Part shown: in pieces, positions 50,042-59,589 of the stretch | How positions within the stretch are numbered: position 1 is the first letter of the stretch | How the letters are laid out: each line of letters opens with the position of its first letter | NCBI GenBank assembly: GCA_050948905.1 | Contig: JBMNES010000001.1 | Span: forward strand, 1,550,001-1,614,000 | Direction: 5' to 3' | Origin: DTKD01 sp050948905 | GTDB taxonomy: Bacteria > Armatimonadota > UBA5829 | Length of the DNA: 64,000 bases | Position numbers and translations under genes: made by a program | Notes under the pieces: model-generated | Told to the model about the DNA's origin: nothing | The model's database searches: none | Seen by the model: the letters and a program-made list of their open reading frames with translations, nothing else

Positions 50042-51184
50042 TTGACGATTCAACAGACACTCACAACAGATAAAACGGAGTGCAGAAAGGCGGCTTTGCG
50101 CTTATATAATCATCTTGTGAGCCATCATATTCGAGATGACGGTGCAATCGTAGGCCCGGACCCTGGTGTCAGCTTGAATCTGCGCGTCACTCGTTTCATC
50201 AAATACTACCTGCGAGCGCTGCCGTGGCGAGATCAACTCTACTACCTGCAGGCGCAGGCTTACTGGATATGGAATAATATAGAGCTATCAAAACTCACCG
50301 GCGACACGGCCTGCATCAATGCCGCACTACGGTGCGCAGAAGTTGTCGCGAGCAGACAGACCGATGAGGGCTGGTGGCAGTATCCGCAGGCTGAGTGGAA
50401 AAACCGGGTGGCGACGGTCGAAGGCTGCTTTGGCGCTGTGAGCCTGCTGATGGCGTTTGAGCAGTCACAGGATCAACGCATGCTTGATGCTGCCGCGAAA
50501 TGGTACAATTTTATGGTGGACAAGATCGGGTTTCAGGAATACGATTCTGACTCGAAGGCCATCAACTATTTTTCGAACGTGGGCCGGGGATTGGTTCCGA
50601 ATAACTCTACTCTGGCTGTGTGGATGAGCGCACTTTTGGCCAAGGCCAGTGGGCAGGAGAAATATCTCGAACACTGCCCGGCTATGGTGCGGTTTCTGGC
50701 GCGATGCCAAACCAGCGAAGGTGAACTGCCTTACGTTCTTGAAAGCGATTATGGGCCAGGGAAGTTACACTACCTGTGCTTCCAATACAACGCTTTTCAG
50801 TTTATGGATATGTATGAGTATTATTTGATCTCAAAAAGCGATCAGGCGCTGCAGGTGATGCGGGGGTTGGCCGAGTTTCTATCAAAGGGACTCACCGAAC
50901 AGGGTGATGCTCGATACGATTGCGAGACAAATCGACCAACGATGCACTATTTTACCGCAGCAGTCAGCGCAGCGTTAAAATGCGCTCAAGATGTCGGACT
51001 GGGTGAATATGCTAAAATCGCAGCCCGGGGATATCGAAGACTTTTTGACGTCCAAAAGCCAGACGGCAGTTTTGGCTATTCGGTTGGTGATTATGGATTT
51101 TTATCCGATGGCCGATCTTATCCCAGAAATCAGGGGATGATCCTGCGACACTTGCTCATAGGGGCTTCTGGAGAGCGACAGTGA
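50042..51184 (+). CDS. Alpha/alpha-toroid (six-hairpin glycosidase-like) protein in polysaccharide locus
   Basis: The 380-residue protein is helical with repeated 'W.Y.QA.AYWIWNNIEL', 'GWWQYPQAEWKNRVATVEGCFGAVSLLMAFE', 'NNSTLAVWMSALLAKASG', 'LPYVLESDYGPGKLHYLCFQYNAFQFMDMYEYY'. These Trp/Tyr-rich helix pairs are typical of (alpha/alpha)6 barrels of glycoside hydrolases and polysaccharide lyases. Homologues in other exopolysaccharide loci are often mis-annotated. No catalytic residue can be named with confidence. No signal peptide is present. The start is TTG 50042 after AAGG; the stop overlaps the next start (GTGA). It could edit lipid-linked sugar or be a non-catalytic partner. Confidence 0.65.
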   Translation: MTIQQTLTTDKTECRKAALRLYNHLVSHHIRDDGAIVGPDPGVSLNLRVTRFIKYYLRALPWRDQLYYLQAQAYWIWNNIELSKLTGDTACINAALRCAEVVASRQTDEGWWQYPQAEWKNRVATVEGCFGAVSLLMAFEQSQDQRMLDAAAKWYNFMVDKIGFQEYDSDSKAINYFSNVGRGLVPNNSTLAVWMSALLAKASGQEKYLEHCPAMVRFLARCQTSEGELPYVLESDYGPGKLHYLCFQYNAFQFMDMYEYYLISKSDQALQVMRGLAEFLSKGLTEQGDARYDCETNRPTMHYFTAAVSAALKCAQDVGLGEYAKIAARGYRRLFDVQKPDGSFGYSVGDYGFLSDGRSYPRNQGMILRHLLIGASGERQ

Positions 51185-52335
51185 CGAAAAAAGTAGCGTA
51201 CATCATAAGCATGGTGAAGTCAGGAGTGCCGGCGTTTACCTATCGTGAGATAGATATATTACGCCGAAACGGCTTCGACATAGCTCTATTTACGCTGGCG
51301 TATCGCATTGGGCCGTATATGCCAAAAGCTCAGTGGCCGGTTTTTAAGCCGTGCCTTTGGTCGATGTTAATCGCTCATATCTGCCGAATAATGTCCAGGC
51401 CTGTTCTCTATATATCTATGTTAGCAACGGCGCTGAAAACCGGCACAATGCGTGAGTTTGCACTGGGGATGCAATTTGTCGGGCAAATGCGCAGATGGGG
51501 GGCCACTAATATTCATTGTCACTTCGGCGATAGCAAGCTCTACACGGGATATTATTGTTCAGAATGGCTGAAATTGCCGATGACCGTCACAATGCACGCC
51601 TATGAGATTCACCGAAACCCCAGGCCGTTGATGCTCAAAATCGCATTGGCCAGATGCGAAAAAGTGGTGGTGCAATCGGAGTTCAATAAGGCTTGCGTGA
51701 TGAACAATTTCTCCTTGCCTGAGGACAAAATCGAACTGATTCGCGCTCACGGTGATATGTCCGAATCCAAAGATCCTCCAGCGGCCCGTATATTGATGGT
51801 GGGTGAGTTCCGATATAAAAAAGGCCATGAGATTTTGCTTGCCGCACTGAAGAAGCTGAATCGAAAAGACATTGTTGTCTGGTTTGTCGGCGGAGGTTAC
51901 CTGGATGTGCGGGGGATTGCGCGGGATATGGGACTTGAAGATCAGACCGTGTTTTTAGGGATGGTTGGCAAGGATATGCTCAACATTCTCTATGAAGCTT
52001 GCGACTTCCTGGTGCTGCCAAGTCGGACTGCCCCGGACGGCGATATGGAAGGTATCCCAGCCGTACTTATGGAGGCGATGTCGCATAGCAAACCGGTGAT
52101 CAGCACCAGACACGCGGGCATACCGGAGCTTGTTGAAGAAATATTGATCGACGAAAACGATATCGACGCGCTTGCCAGCGCAATTGAGCGCCTGGTTGAG
52201 GATCCTGAACTACGGATGCGGTTAGGGAAACGTAACTTCGAAATCGTAAAGACGTCTTTCTCCGACGATGTGGTTCTGCAGTTAGGCAAAATATTCAGCG
52301 ACCAGGTTGCTAAGAAAGAGGGAAGAGACCGGTGA
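51181..52335 (+). CDS. Glycosyltransferase family 4, colanic-acid type
   Basis: The 384-residue protein resembles WcaL/AmsK-type transferases: 'MVKSGVPAFTYREIDILRRNGFDIALFTL', 'TNIHCHFGDSKLYTGYYCSEWLKLPMTVTMHAYEI', 'VVQSEFNKACVMNNF', and the donor site 'LPSRTAPDGDMEGIPAVLMEAMSHSKPVISTRHAGIPELVEE'. The D-M-E-G-I-P motif is characteristic of that subgroup. GTG 51181 overlaps the preceding stop by four bases, as does its own stop with the next start. It transfers one sugar during repeat-unit assembly. Confidence 0.9.
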   Translation: MTKKVAYIISMVKSGVPAFTYREIDILRRNGFDIALFTLAYRIGPYMPKAQWPVFKPCLWSMLIAHICRIMSRPVLYISMLATALKTGTMREFALGMQFVGQMRRWGATNIHCHFGDSKLYTGYYCSEWLKLPMTVTMHAYEIHRNPRPLMLKIALARCEKVVVQSEFNKACVMNNFSLPEDKIELIRAHGDMSESKDPPAARILMVGEFRYKKGHEILLAALKKLNRKDIVVWFVGGGYLDVRGIARDMGLEDQTVFLGMVGKDMLNILYEACDFLVLPSRTAPDGDMEGIPAVLMEAMSHSKPVISTRHAGIPELVEEILIDENDIDALASAIERLVEDPELRMRLGKRNFEIVKTSFSDDVVLQLGKIFSDQVAKKEGRDR

Positions 52336-53417
52336 AAGTCCTGTCCGTGGTGGGCACTAGGCCCAATTTTGTCAAAGAGGCGCTGATAAATAAAGAGATG
52401 AAGCGGCGTGGAATCGAAGAGGTGCTAGTGCACACGGGGCAGCACTACGACTATGAAATGTCGCGTGTTTTCTTCCAGGAACTCGATATCCCGGAACCGG
52501 ATTATCACCTGCAGGTCTCCACTGGGCTGCCGGGCAGGCAGACAGGGGAGATCATTGAGGCGGTTGAGAAAATTCTTATCGACGAAAAGCCTGATGTCAC
52601 GCTGGTATACGGCGATGTCACTTCGACTCTTGCGGCCGCCCTTGCATCGGTCAAACTCGGTATCCCGGTAGCACACGTTGAGGCGGGGGTCAGGACGATG
52701 GCTCGTTACAACCCGGAGGAGATCAACCGGCGTGCCACCGACACTGTATCAGAACTGCTCCTTGCGAATTGCGAAGATGCATACGAAGAGTTGATGAAGG
52801 AAAATCATTCGGGGTCGAAAATAGTGCTCACAGGGGACATCATGAAGGATGTGCTCCTCGATACGGTGGAGCGTTTCAATATAACCGTGGCCCGCGGGGA
52901 TTATACTCTCTGTACTCTGCATAGAGCGGAGAATGTCGATGACAAGCAAAACCTGTCGGCTATACTGCGCGGGCTGGCAGATAGCGGTAAAAAGGTCGTC
53001 TTCCCCGTGCATCCCAGAACACGCAAGAGGCTGGACGAGTTCGATCTCTTAAAAGAGTTCGGCAACTCTCAGACAATCGAGTTCACCGAGCCGCGCGGAT
53101 ATTTGGATTTTGTTACATTGCTGGCCGGAGCGAATAAGGTAGTGACGGACTCGGGCGGGGTGCGCCGCGAGTCATATATCCTTGGCAAGCCCACAATAGT
53201 CGCTATAAACCTCGTGTGGTTCCCGTGCCTGGTGAAATCCGGTTGGAAAACCGTCGCCGGGCCTGACAGCAAAAAGATAGCGGACGCTGTGCGCAACTTC
53301 GAGCCTCCGCAGGAGCATCCCGAACTGCTGGGAGATGGCAAGGCTTATCTTAAAATCGTCGATGAAATAGCCAGTTATGCACACAATAAGATGGCGCTGG
53401 CTGGAGAAGGTGGCTAA
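52332..53417 (+). CDS. UDP-N-acetylglucosamine 2-epimerase family (WecB/WbpI-like)
   Basis: The 361-residue enzyme inverts C2 of UDP-GlcNAc or of a UDP-2,3-diacetamido sugar. Motifs: 'VVGTRPNFVKEALINKEM', 'VHTGQHYDYEMSRVFFQELDIPEPDYHL', 'VTLVYGDVTSTLAAALAS', 'VAHVEAGVRT', 'TLHRAENVDDKQNL' and 'VVTDSGGVRRESYILGKP'. GTG 52332 overlaps the previous stop. With the oxidoreductase, acyltransferases and DegT enzymes downstream, a ManNAc3NAcA-type pathway (WbpI role) is possible; plain ManNAc formation is the alternative. Confidence 0.93.
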   Translation: MKVLSVVGTRPNFVKEALINKEMKRRGIEEVLVHTGQHYDYEMSRVFFQELDIPEPDYHLQVSTGLPGRQTGEIIEAVEKILIDEKPDVTLVYGDVTSTLAAALASVKLGIPVAHVEAGVRTMARYNPEEINRRATDTVSELLLANCEDAYEELMKENHSGSKIVLTGDIMKDVLLDTVERFNITVARGDYTLCTLHRAENVDDKQNLSAILRGLADSGKKVVFPVHPRTRKRLDEFDLLKEFGNSQTIEFTEPRGYLDFVTLLAGANKVVTDSGGVRRESYILGKPTIVAINLVWFPCLVKSGWKTVAGPDSKKIADAVRNFEPPQEHPELLGDGKAYLKIVDEIASYAHNKMALAGEGG

Positions 53418-54639
53418 GCAGTTGGCAATACGTGCGAAGCGAATATGCTTGGTAACTCAGTCGTATTACTTACGCGACCCACGGGTAAGGCGTGAGGCTG
53501 AGGCGCTGGCACAGGTCGGCTACGAAGTCGATGTGATTTCGCTTGCCGAACAGGATCGACCGCAAAACGAGACTGTCAATGGCGTCAACATCACAGGCGT
53601 CCGATTGAGCCGCAAACGGGCGACGGCTGTGCGATATATGCTCGAGTATGTGTTGTTCTTCCTTATGGCCTCGGCGATTTTGTGCGGGCGACTTCGCCGA
53701 TACAATGTAATACACATCAACAACATGCCGGATTTCCTGGTGTTCTCGACGATGCTGCCGAAACTCTTCGGCGCGAAGATCATTTTAGACGTGCACGATC
53801 CGATGGCGGAGATTTTTACTTCTAAATACGGCATCGGAGGACGCAGTTTACCTATAAGATTTCTCAACTGGCAGGAAAAAATCAGCCTGCGATACTGCCA
53901 CCAGGCTTTGACGGTAAGCGACATAATGAAGGAAAGGCTTCAGCCCGTTGCGCCGCGCACACCGATTTCTGTGGTGCTCAACTTGCCAGATGAGGCTATT
54001 TTCCAGGTTAATCGCGAGCGCTCCGAAAATATCGAGCACAAAAAGTTTACGCTGCTTTATACAGGCACTATTTCAGCAAGATACGGCCTCGGCGTCGCTA
54101 TTGAGGCAGTGGCCCGATTGCGCGATGCGATCCCTGATCTGCGATTACTGCTGGTGGGAGAGGGAGATGATCTGCCGACTCTGCGCGAATTGGTCGAGAA
54201 ACTCGAGCTGGGTGATATTGTCGAGTTTAGGCGGCCGGTGCCGTTGTCTAAAATCCCTGAGATTGTTTCTGAGTGCGACGTCGGTATATCACCGCATATA
54301 AGCGATGATTTTATGCGGCTGTATTTCTCGACAAAGGTCGCGGAGTTCGTGAGCATGGGCCTGCCGACCATAACGACTCGCACGGAAACAATCGAACGGT
54401 ATTTCAGCGAGGACATCGTCAGATACTGCGAATCCGGATCCGTCGACTCTTTCGCCGAAGCTGTCGAGGAACTATACAATAATCCGAACCTGCGAACCAG
54501 TATGAAAGAAAACGGCCGACGCCTGTCGGAGCACTGGAATTGGGCGGCCGAGAAGAAAAAATACATAGCAGTAGTTGAGCGGCTGCAGAGTGTTGATGCT
54601 CCTGAAAATCAAGAATCACTCACAAAGGACGTAGCATAA
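53410..54639 (+). CDS. Glycosyltransferase family 4
   Basis: The roughly 409-residue GT-B protein has 'RICLVTQSYYLRDPRVRREAEALAQVGYEVDVISL', 'YNVIHINNMPDFLVFSTMLPKLFGAKIILDVHDPM', 'LLYTGTISARYGLGVAIEAVARL' and 'VGISPHISDDFMRLYFSTKVAEFVSMGLPTITT'. This is close to the WbuB/Fuc4NAc-type or mannosyltransferase group. The start is uncertain: ATG 53377 (41-base overlap, no ribosome site), GTG 53410 (after GGAGAAG, close spacing) or TTG 53422. I used GTG 53410. It ends 23 bases before the oxidoreductase. Confidence 0.88.
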   Translation: MAKQLAIRAKRICLVTQSYYLRDPRVRREAEALAQVGYEVDVISLAEQDRPQNETVNGVNITGVRLSRKRATAVRYMLEYVLFFLMASAILCGRLRRYNVIHINNMPDFLVFSTMLPKLFGAKIILDVHDPMAEIFTSKYGIGGRSLPIRFLNWQEKISLRYCHQALTVSDIMKERLQPVAPRTPISVVLNLPDEAIFQVNRERSENIEHKKFTLLYTGTISARYGLGVAIEAVARLRDAIPDLRLLLVGEGDDLPTLRELVEKLELGDIVEFRRPVPLSKIPEIVSECDVGISPHISDDFMRLYFSTKVAEFVSMGLPTITTRTETIERYFSEDIVRYCESGSVDSFAEAVEELYNNPNLRTSMKENGRRLSEHWNWAAEKKKYIAVVERLQSVDAPENQESLTKDVA

Positions 54640-54662
54640 TTCTCGCATCTGGAGATAACATT

Positions 54663-55691
54663 ATGATCAATTTGGGACTTGTTGGTGTTGGATATTGGGG
54701 GCCTAACCTGGCCAGAAACCTTAACAGCGCTGAAAACGCGTCGCTGGCGTGGGTTTGCGACGCGGATCAGAAGTCGTTGGGCAAGATAGCCGCGAGTTAT
54801 CCTAAGACCAAAACCACCACAGATATTAACGAGATGCTGGCGGCCGTCGATCTGGACGCGGTAGTCGTCGCCACTCCTGCCGGCACCCATTTCGATATTG
54901 CAAAGCAGGTTCTGCAAGCCGGCAAGCATGCGATGGTCGAAAAACCACTGGCTATGACCGGTGAGGAGTGTGATGAACTTATAGACCTCGCCGCAAGTAA
55001 AAACCTTCGGCTGATGGTCGGCCACACGTTCCTATATAGCCCACCGGTGCTTAAACTCAAGGAACTCGTCGATTCGGGTGAAGTCGGGGATGTCTATTAT
55101 GCATACTCCACCCGTGTCAATCTGGGTCGGATTCGAAAAGATGTCAACGCAATGTGGAACCTGGCTCCGCACGATATCGCTATATTTTTAAATCTATTCG
55201 GAGCAGCGCCAGTGTCGGTCAGCGCTAAGGGCGTAACCCATATCCAGCCCGGCATTGAGGATGTCGTCTTTATGCTCTTGGACTTCCCGAATAATATTAC
55301 CGCTCATGTTCACGTCAGTTGGCTGGACCCCGGCAAGGTGCGCAAGCTCACACTGGTCGGCAGCCAGAAGATGGTTGTATACGACGACACCAACGCTGAC
55401 GCCAAGATACAGATATTCGATAAAGGAGTAACCAAGGTCGCTAACGGCAGCGCGGAGTCGTTCACCAGTTTCGGAGAATTCCAGCTTCTAATGCGAGCGG
55501 GTGACGTTCTGATTCCGAAAATCGCCGCAACAGAGCCTCTGAAGATGGAGTGCCAGCACTTTGTGGACTGTATTATAAGCGGCGAACAGCCTCTTACTGA
55601 CGGGGTTCACGCGAAACAGGTAGTAAGGGTGCTGGAGGCTGCTCAGGAGTCGATGCAGTCCGGGGGCTGTCCGGTGGAGGTCAAGCTATGA
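54663..55691 (+). CDS. Gfo/Idh/MocA oxidoreductase, sugar-nucleotide type (WbpB-like)
   Basis: The 342-residue NAD(P)-dependent enzyme has 'INLGLVGVGYWGPNLARNL' (Rossmann Gly motif), 'LDAVVVATPAGTHFDIAKQVLQAGKHAMVEKPLAM' with the intact catalytic EKP Lys, and 'GHTFLYSPPVLKLKELVDSGEVGDVYYAYSTRVNLGRIR'. WlbA/WbpB enzymes oxidise C3 of UDP-GlcNAcA so that a DegT enzyme can add an amino group. ATG 54663 has GGAG 8 bases upstream. It overlaps the acyltransferase start by four bases. No UDP-GlcNAc 6-dehydrogenase is in the window, so the exact substrate is open. Confidence 0.9.
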   Translation: MINLGLVGVGYWGPNLARNLNSAENASLAWVCDADQKSLGKIAASYPKTKTTTDINEMLAAVDLDAVVVATPAGTHFDIAKQVLQAGKHAMVEKPLAMTGEECDELIDLAASKNLRLMVGHTFLYSPPVLKLKELVDSGEVGDVYYAYSTRVNLGRIRKDVNAMWNLAPHDIAIFLNLFGAAPVSVSAKGVTHIQPGIEDVVFMLLDFPNNITAHVHVSWLDPGKVRKLTLVGSQKMVVYDDTNADAKIQIFDKGVTKVANGSAESFTSFGEFQLLMRAGDVLIPKIAATEPLKMECQHFVDCIISGEQPLTDGVHAKQVVRVLEAAQESMQSGGCPVEVKL

Positions 55692-56335
55692 GCAATATTG
55701 CAGAGACAGCGAAGATATATCCTAATGTAATCATAGAAGAAGGGGCCGAGGTCGGGGAGTTCTGTATTATAGGGCTTCCTCCGAAGGGCAAGGCCGCCGG
55801 CGAGCTTGAAACCCGCATCGGCAAAAACGCCGTGATCAGGTCGCATACGGTCATTTACGCCGGTAACGTGATCGGGGACAACTTCAACTCCGGCCACAGC
55901 GCGCTTATACGTGAGGACAACCAGATCGGAAACGACGTCAGCATAGGCAGTCACACCGTTATCGAGCATCACCTTGAGATACAGGATGGGGTGAGGATCC
56001 ATTCTCAGGCCTTTGTGCCGGAGTTCACGGTTTTGGAGAAGGGCTGCTGGGTCGGACCGAACGTGGTCTTCACCAATGCCCTGCACCCGCTCTGCAAACA
56101 CGTTAAGGAGTGCCTGAAGGGCGCCACGGTGAAAAGCGGGGCAAAGATAGGGGCCAACGCTACTATTTTGCCGGATGTAACCATTGGCGAGATGGCGCTG
56201 ATCGGAGCGGGGTCGGTGGTGGTCAAAAACGTGCCGGATAAGGTCGTTGTGGCTGGTTCCCCCGCTAAGATAATAAAGAACGTAGCGGATCTGGATTGCC
56301 CTTACGATCTGTGTGAAAGACCTTACGACGTGTGA
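55688..56335 (+). CDS. Left-handed beta-helix acyltransferase (WbpD-like), copy 1
   Basis: The 215-residue protein has hexapeptide repeats throughout ('IGKNAVIRSHTVIYAGNVIGDNFNSGHSALIREDNQIGNDVSIGSHTVIEHH') with the catalytic-type His and the loop 'FTNALHPLCKHVKECLKG'. The end reads 'GAGSVVVKNVPDKVVVAGSPAKIIK'. It acetylates (or acylates) an amino sugar nucleotide with acyl-CoA; active trimers are usual. ATG 55688 overlaps the oxidoreductase stop (ATGA), so the two steps are coupled. A second, related gene is at 61844. Confidence 0.9.
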   Translation: MSNIAETAKIYPNVIIEEGAEVGEFCIIGLPPKGKAAGELETRIGKNAVIRSHTVIYAGNVIGDNFNSGHSALIREDNQIGNDVSIGSHTVIEHHLEIQDGVRIHSQAFVPEFTVLEKGCWVGPNVVFTNALHPLCKHVKECLKGATVKSGAKIGANATILPDVTIGEMALIGAGSVVVKNVPDKVVVAGSPAKIIKNVADLDCPYDLCERPYDV

Positions 56336-56338
56336 GTT

Positions 56339-57010
56339 ATGCCATTTTTTGACAGCAGGTATGGCAAATGGAAGCGGGCGCTTGAGCCTTTTATCGTGGC
56401 GAATCAGCGCATTGACGCCACACTTGCTCGTTTGGACGAAGGGGCTATGACTTGCGATGTCGGCGCTGGGGGAAGAAAAATCACGCCGGACATCGTTGCA
56501 GTGGATGCTTTTTGGGCGGATGGAACAGACATTGTCTCAGATGCGGCGAGATTGGCAATCGCCGATGATGCATTTGACTGTGTCTTTTGCACGGGGACGC
56601 TGGAGCATCTGCCGGATCCGTGGGCTGCGGCGCGTGAGATCGCGAGGGTAACCAAACCCGGCGGCCTGGTGCATATAGATGCGCCGTTTATGCAGGGATA
56701 CCATGCAGACCCGCAGGATTATTGGAGATTTACGCAGGATGGGCTGCGAAAGTTGTTTGAGGGCTTTGAGGAGATCGAATGCGGGGTGCATATCGGCCCT
56801 GCTTCGGGGTTATGTTGGACTTTCGTAGGCTTTTGCCAGGGGTTGGCAAAAGGGCCGTTTATGCGCAAAATATGGTTTCGAATCGGCAGATTGTTGGCTT
56901 TTCCGTGGAAATACCTGGACACTTTGATAGTGAAACGGCCGTATAGTTACTTGGCTGCCGGCGGAGTTTATTTCGTGGGCCGTAAGCCAAAGCCGATCTC
57001 CAGCCAATAA
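56339..57010 (+). CDS. Class I SAM-dependent methyltransferase
   Basis: The 223-residue protein has motif I 'AMTCDVGAGGRKITPDIVAVDAF' (a shortened G-x-G loop), 'FDCVFCTGTLEHLPDPWAAAREIARVTKPGGLVHIDAPFMQGYH' (Methyltransf_11 motifs II-III) and a C-terminal basic, hydrophobic tail ('IWFRIGRLLAFPWKYLD'). It probably methylates a sugar or the growing glycan. It begins 3 bases after the acyltransferase stop with no clear ribosome site, so it depends on coupling. The acceptor is unknown. Confidence 0.85.
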   Translation: MPFFDSRYGKWKRALEPFIVANQRIDATLARLDEGAMTCDVGAGGRKITPDIVAVDAFWADGTDIVSDAARLAIADDAFDCVFCTGTLEHLPDPWAAAREIARVTKPGGLVHIDAPFMQGYHADPQDYWRFTQDGLRKLFEGFEEIECGVHIGPASGLCWTFVGFCQGLAKGPFMRKIWFRIGRLLAFPWKYLDTLIVKRPYSYLAAGGVYFVGRKPKPISSQ

Positions 57011-57067
57011 TAGAAGACGATATCGCCGTAATTTTAAATAACGCTAATCTTAACTTGGAGTACATCT

Positions 57068-58165
57068 ATGGTACCGTTTGTGGATCTGAAAGCACAGCAT
57101 GACTCGCTTCGCGGGGAGATTTTCGAAGCGATAACTAATGTGATCGACAACAGCGCGTTCATTATGGGGCCGGCGATCAAGGAACTGGAAGCCAATTTCG
57201 CTGAGTTCTGTGGCTGTAAGCACGTGATTGGGTGCTCTTCGGGCACATCTGCGCTCAATCTGGCGCTGTGGGCGATTGGGATCGGGCCTGGCGATGAAGT
57301 TATTACCATTCCGCATACTTTTATCGCTACCACCGAGGCCATATCCGTGCGCGGCGCAAAACCTGTATTTGTTGACATCGACGCCGCGACGTATACTATG
57401 GATGTATCCAAGCTCGAAGCCGCCATCACTGCCAACACAAAGGCGGTTATCCCGGTTCATCTATACGGACATCCCACTGATATGGACCCGCTTCTTGCGA
57501 TAGCGAAAAAGTATGGTCTAAAAGTCATCGAGGACTGCGCTCAATCACACGGAGCCGAGTATAAAGGAAGACGTGTCGGCACAATGGGTGACATAGGCTG
57601 CTTCAGCTTCTTCCCGGGCAAGAACATAGGCGCGATGGGTGACGCCGGCGCTATCACCACCAACGACGACGAACTGGCGACAAAGCTCAACAAGCTGCGC
57701 AATCACGGTCGTTTGGGCAAATATGAGCACGAGATGGTCGGCTACAACGAGCGCCTGGATAACCTTCAGGCCGCGATTCTCAACGTGAAGTTGCCCCATC
57801 TCAACGATTGGAACGCCTTGCGCCGAAAGCACGCCGCCGAATACGCCGAAGACCTTGCAGATGCAGGGGTTGGTTTGCCGGCTGTCGCTGCCAATTGCAC
57901 ACACGTCTATCATCTGTTTGTAATAAGACACCCGAACAGAGATGCCCTGCAGAAGCATCTCAAGGAAAAGGGAATCGCGACGGGAGTCCATTACCCGCTG
58001 CCGCTTCATATGCAGCCTGCGTATTCCGATCTGGGCTACAAGGAAGGCGATTTCCCCGTAACAGAAAAGGCTGCAAAAGAAATCCTATCCTTGCCCATTT
58101 ATCCCGAAATGACCAGGGAGGCGGTAACAGAAATCGCAAAAGCAGTTAAGGAGTTTCGAGGTTAA
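57068..58165 (+). CDS. DegT/DnrJ/EryC1/StrS aminotransferase, copy 1
   Basis: The 365-residue PLP enzyme transfers an amino group to a keto sugar nucleotide. Motifs: 'VPFVDLKAQHDSLRGEI', 'GCSSGTSALNLALWAIGIGPGDEVI', 'VIEDCAQSHGAEYKGRRVGTMGDIGCFSFFPGKNIGAMGDAG' (Schiff-base Lys in PGKN), 'HYPLPLHMQPAY'. ATG 57068 has GGAG 8 bases upstream. A 57-base gap separates it from the methyltransferase. The copy at 62493 shares most motifs. WbpE-like amination of a 3-keto sugar acid is one possible role; 4-amination is the alternative. Confidence 0.93.
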   Translation: MVPFVDLKAQHDSLRGEIFEAITNVIDNSAFIMGPAIKELEANFAEFCGCKHVIGCSSGTSALNLALWAIGIGPGDEVITIPHTFIATTEAISVRGAKPVFVDIDAATYTMDVSKLEAAITANTKAVIPVHLYGHPTDMDPLLAIAKKYGLKVIEDCAQSHGAEYKGRRVGTMGDIGCFSFFPGKNIGAMGDAGAITTNDDELATKLNKLRNHGRLGKYEHEMVGYNERLDNLQAAILNVKLPHLNDWNALRRKHAAEYAEDLADAGVGLPAVAANCTHVYHLFVIRHPNRDALQKHLKEKGIATGVHYPLPLHMQPAYSDLGYKEGDFPVTEKAAKEILSLPIYPEMTREAVTEIAKAVKEFRG

Positions 58166-58178
58166 ACAGGAGGCATCA

Positions 58179-59549
58179 ATGTCGTTTTTTGTCAAAAAAA
58201 TAGGGTTGCCTATGGCGGAGCGGCTCAGGGGTATGTACGTAGGCAGATACCTCAAGGAGTTGCTGCGTACACAATGGCTAAGCCTTGACGAGATTCGATC
58301 AATACAAGACGCCAAGCTAACAAAGCTGATAGATCATGCTTATCGAACGGTGCCTTTTTATACAGAGGTTATGAATCGGTGTGGCTTGACACCGGACGAT
58401 ATAACTTGTGTTGATGATCTGCCGAAGCTTCCCATTCTCACAAAGGAAATAATCAGAGCCAATTACCCGGATAAGATGATCTCGACGTTGTTTGATGCTT
58501 CCAAACTTATGGTTATGACGAGCAGCGGCTCGACCGGTGAACCTTTCCGGTATGTGCTGTCGGATGATGAGAAAGCTATCAAATGGGCGGGTCTATACAG
58601 GTTCTGGAAATGGGCTGGCTATGAAATGGGCGACCGTATTGTCAACCTCACTGCGTTTCCGCCAAAGGCTTTCAAGCATAACAAGCTGATCGGGTTTCTG
58701 GAATCGCGCTTCTCGGGCATGCTTGGTCTTCCGGCATTCAATCTCTATGACAAAAATGCAAGTGAGTATGTGGAGAAGATTGCTGCGTTTAAACCAAATA
58801 CGCTTCGAGGCTATGCTTCCACACTCTACTATCTGGCTGAAATTATGAGCGGAAAAGGAGTCAGCTTGAAGTTGAACTCGGTTTGTACCACCGGGGAGAC
58901 GCTTTTCGAATTCCAAAGAGAGTTGATGGAATCGGTCTATGGTTGCAAGGTATACGATGGTTACGGCGGAGAAGGAATGGAAACAGCCGGCCAGTGCGGA
59001 CACGACCCGGGCTATCATATAAATGCCGAGAATATCATATTAGAAACAGTCGGGCCTGACGGGGCTGTATGCGGGCCAGGCGTTGAAGGCCAGGTAGTGC
59101 TTACCGATCTGAATCGCTATGCTATGCCATTTATTCGCTACAATATTCAGGATGTGGCAGTCAAATCCGACAGAATATGTTCGTGTGGTCGTGGATTACC
59201 AATGCTTGAAAAAGTATCCGGCAGATTGTCTGATATCGGCATTACCCCTTCGGGCAAGCCGATCTATGTACATTTCTTCACACTAATGTTTTCGAAAATT
59301 ACCCCAGAGGTGGTAAGTTTCCAGATCGTGCAGGAACGTCCTGATGTCATGGTTGTTGCAATAGTTCCTGGAAAAGGATTCGACGCTGTGCGCGGAGATA
59401 TATTATCGAAAATCCAGGCGTATGTGGGTGATGATGTTACCCTCAAGCTAGAATTGGTCGACGAAATACCCACTACCCTTGGTGGCAAAAGACGCTATTT
59501 CATTTCGAAGTGCGGCATCCAGCCTGCTGCTATGTCCGAATGCGAATAA
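58179..59549 (+). CDS. CapK-like adenylate-forming enzyme (phenylacetate-CoA ligase family)
   Basis: The 456-residue protein has the AMP-binding signature 'VMTSSGSTGEPFRYVLS' (P-loop), 'YGCKVYDGYGGEGMETAGQCGHDPGYHINAE' and 'VVLTDLNRYAMPFIRYNIQDVA' (hinge). It has the C-terminal subdomain 'GRLSDIGITPSGKPIYVHFF'. CapK/PaaK-type members occur in capsule clusters, probably activating an acid for transfer to a sugar or amine. ATG 58179 has AGGAGG 6 bases upstream. The acid is unknown. Its presence hints at an unusual acyl decoration of the glycan. Confidence 0.9.
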   Translation: MSFFVKKIGLPMAERLRGMYVGRYLKELLRTQWLSLDEIRSIQDAKLTKLIDHAYRTVPFYTEVMNRCGLTPDDITCVDDLPKLPILTKEIIRANYPDKMISTLFDASKLMVMTSSGSTGEPFRYVLSDDEKAIKWAGLYRFWKWAGYEMGDRIVNLTAFPPKAFKHNKLIGFLESRFSGMLGLPAFNLYDKNASEYVEKIAAFKPNTLRGYASTLYYLAEIMSGKGVSLKLNSVCTTGETLFEFQRELMESVYGCKVYDGYGGEGMETAGQCGHDPGYHINAENIILETVGPDGAVCGPGVEGQVVLTDLNRYAMPFIRYNIQDVAVKSDRICSCGRGLPMLEKVSGRLSDIGITPSGKPIYVHFFTLMFSKITPEVVSFQIVQERPDVMVVAIVPGKGFDAVRGDILSKIQAYVGDDVTLKLELVDEIPTTLGGKRRYFISKCGIQPAAMSECE

Positions 59550-59589
59550 CTGTCATCACGATACTATGATGACATAAAATTAGGAACCG

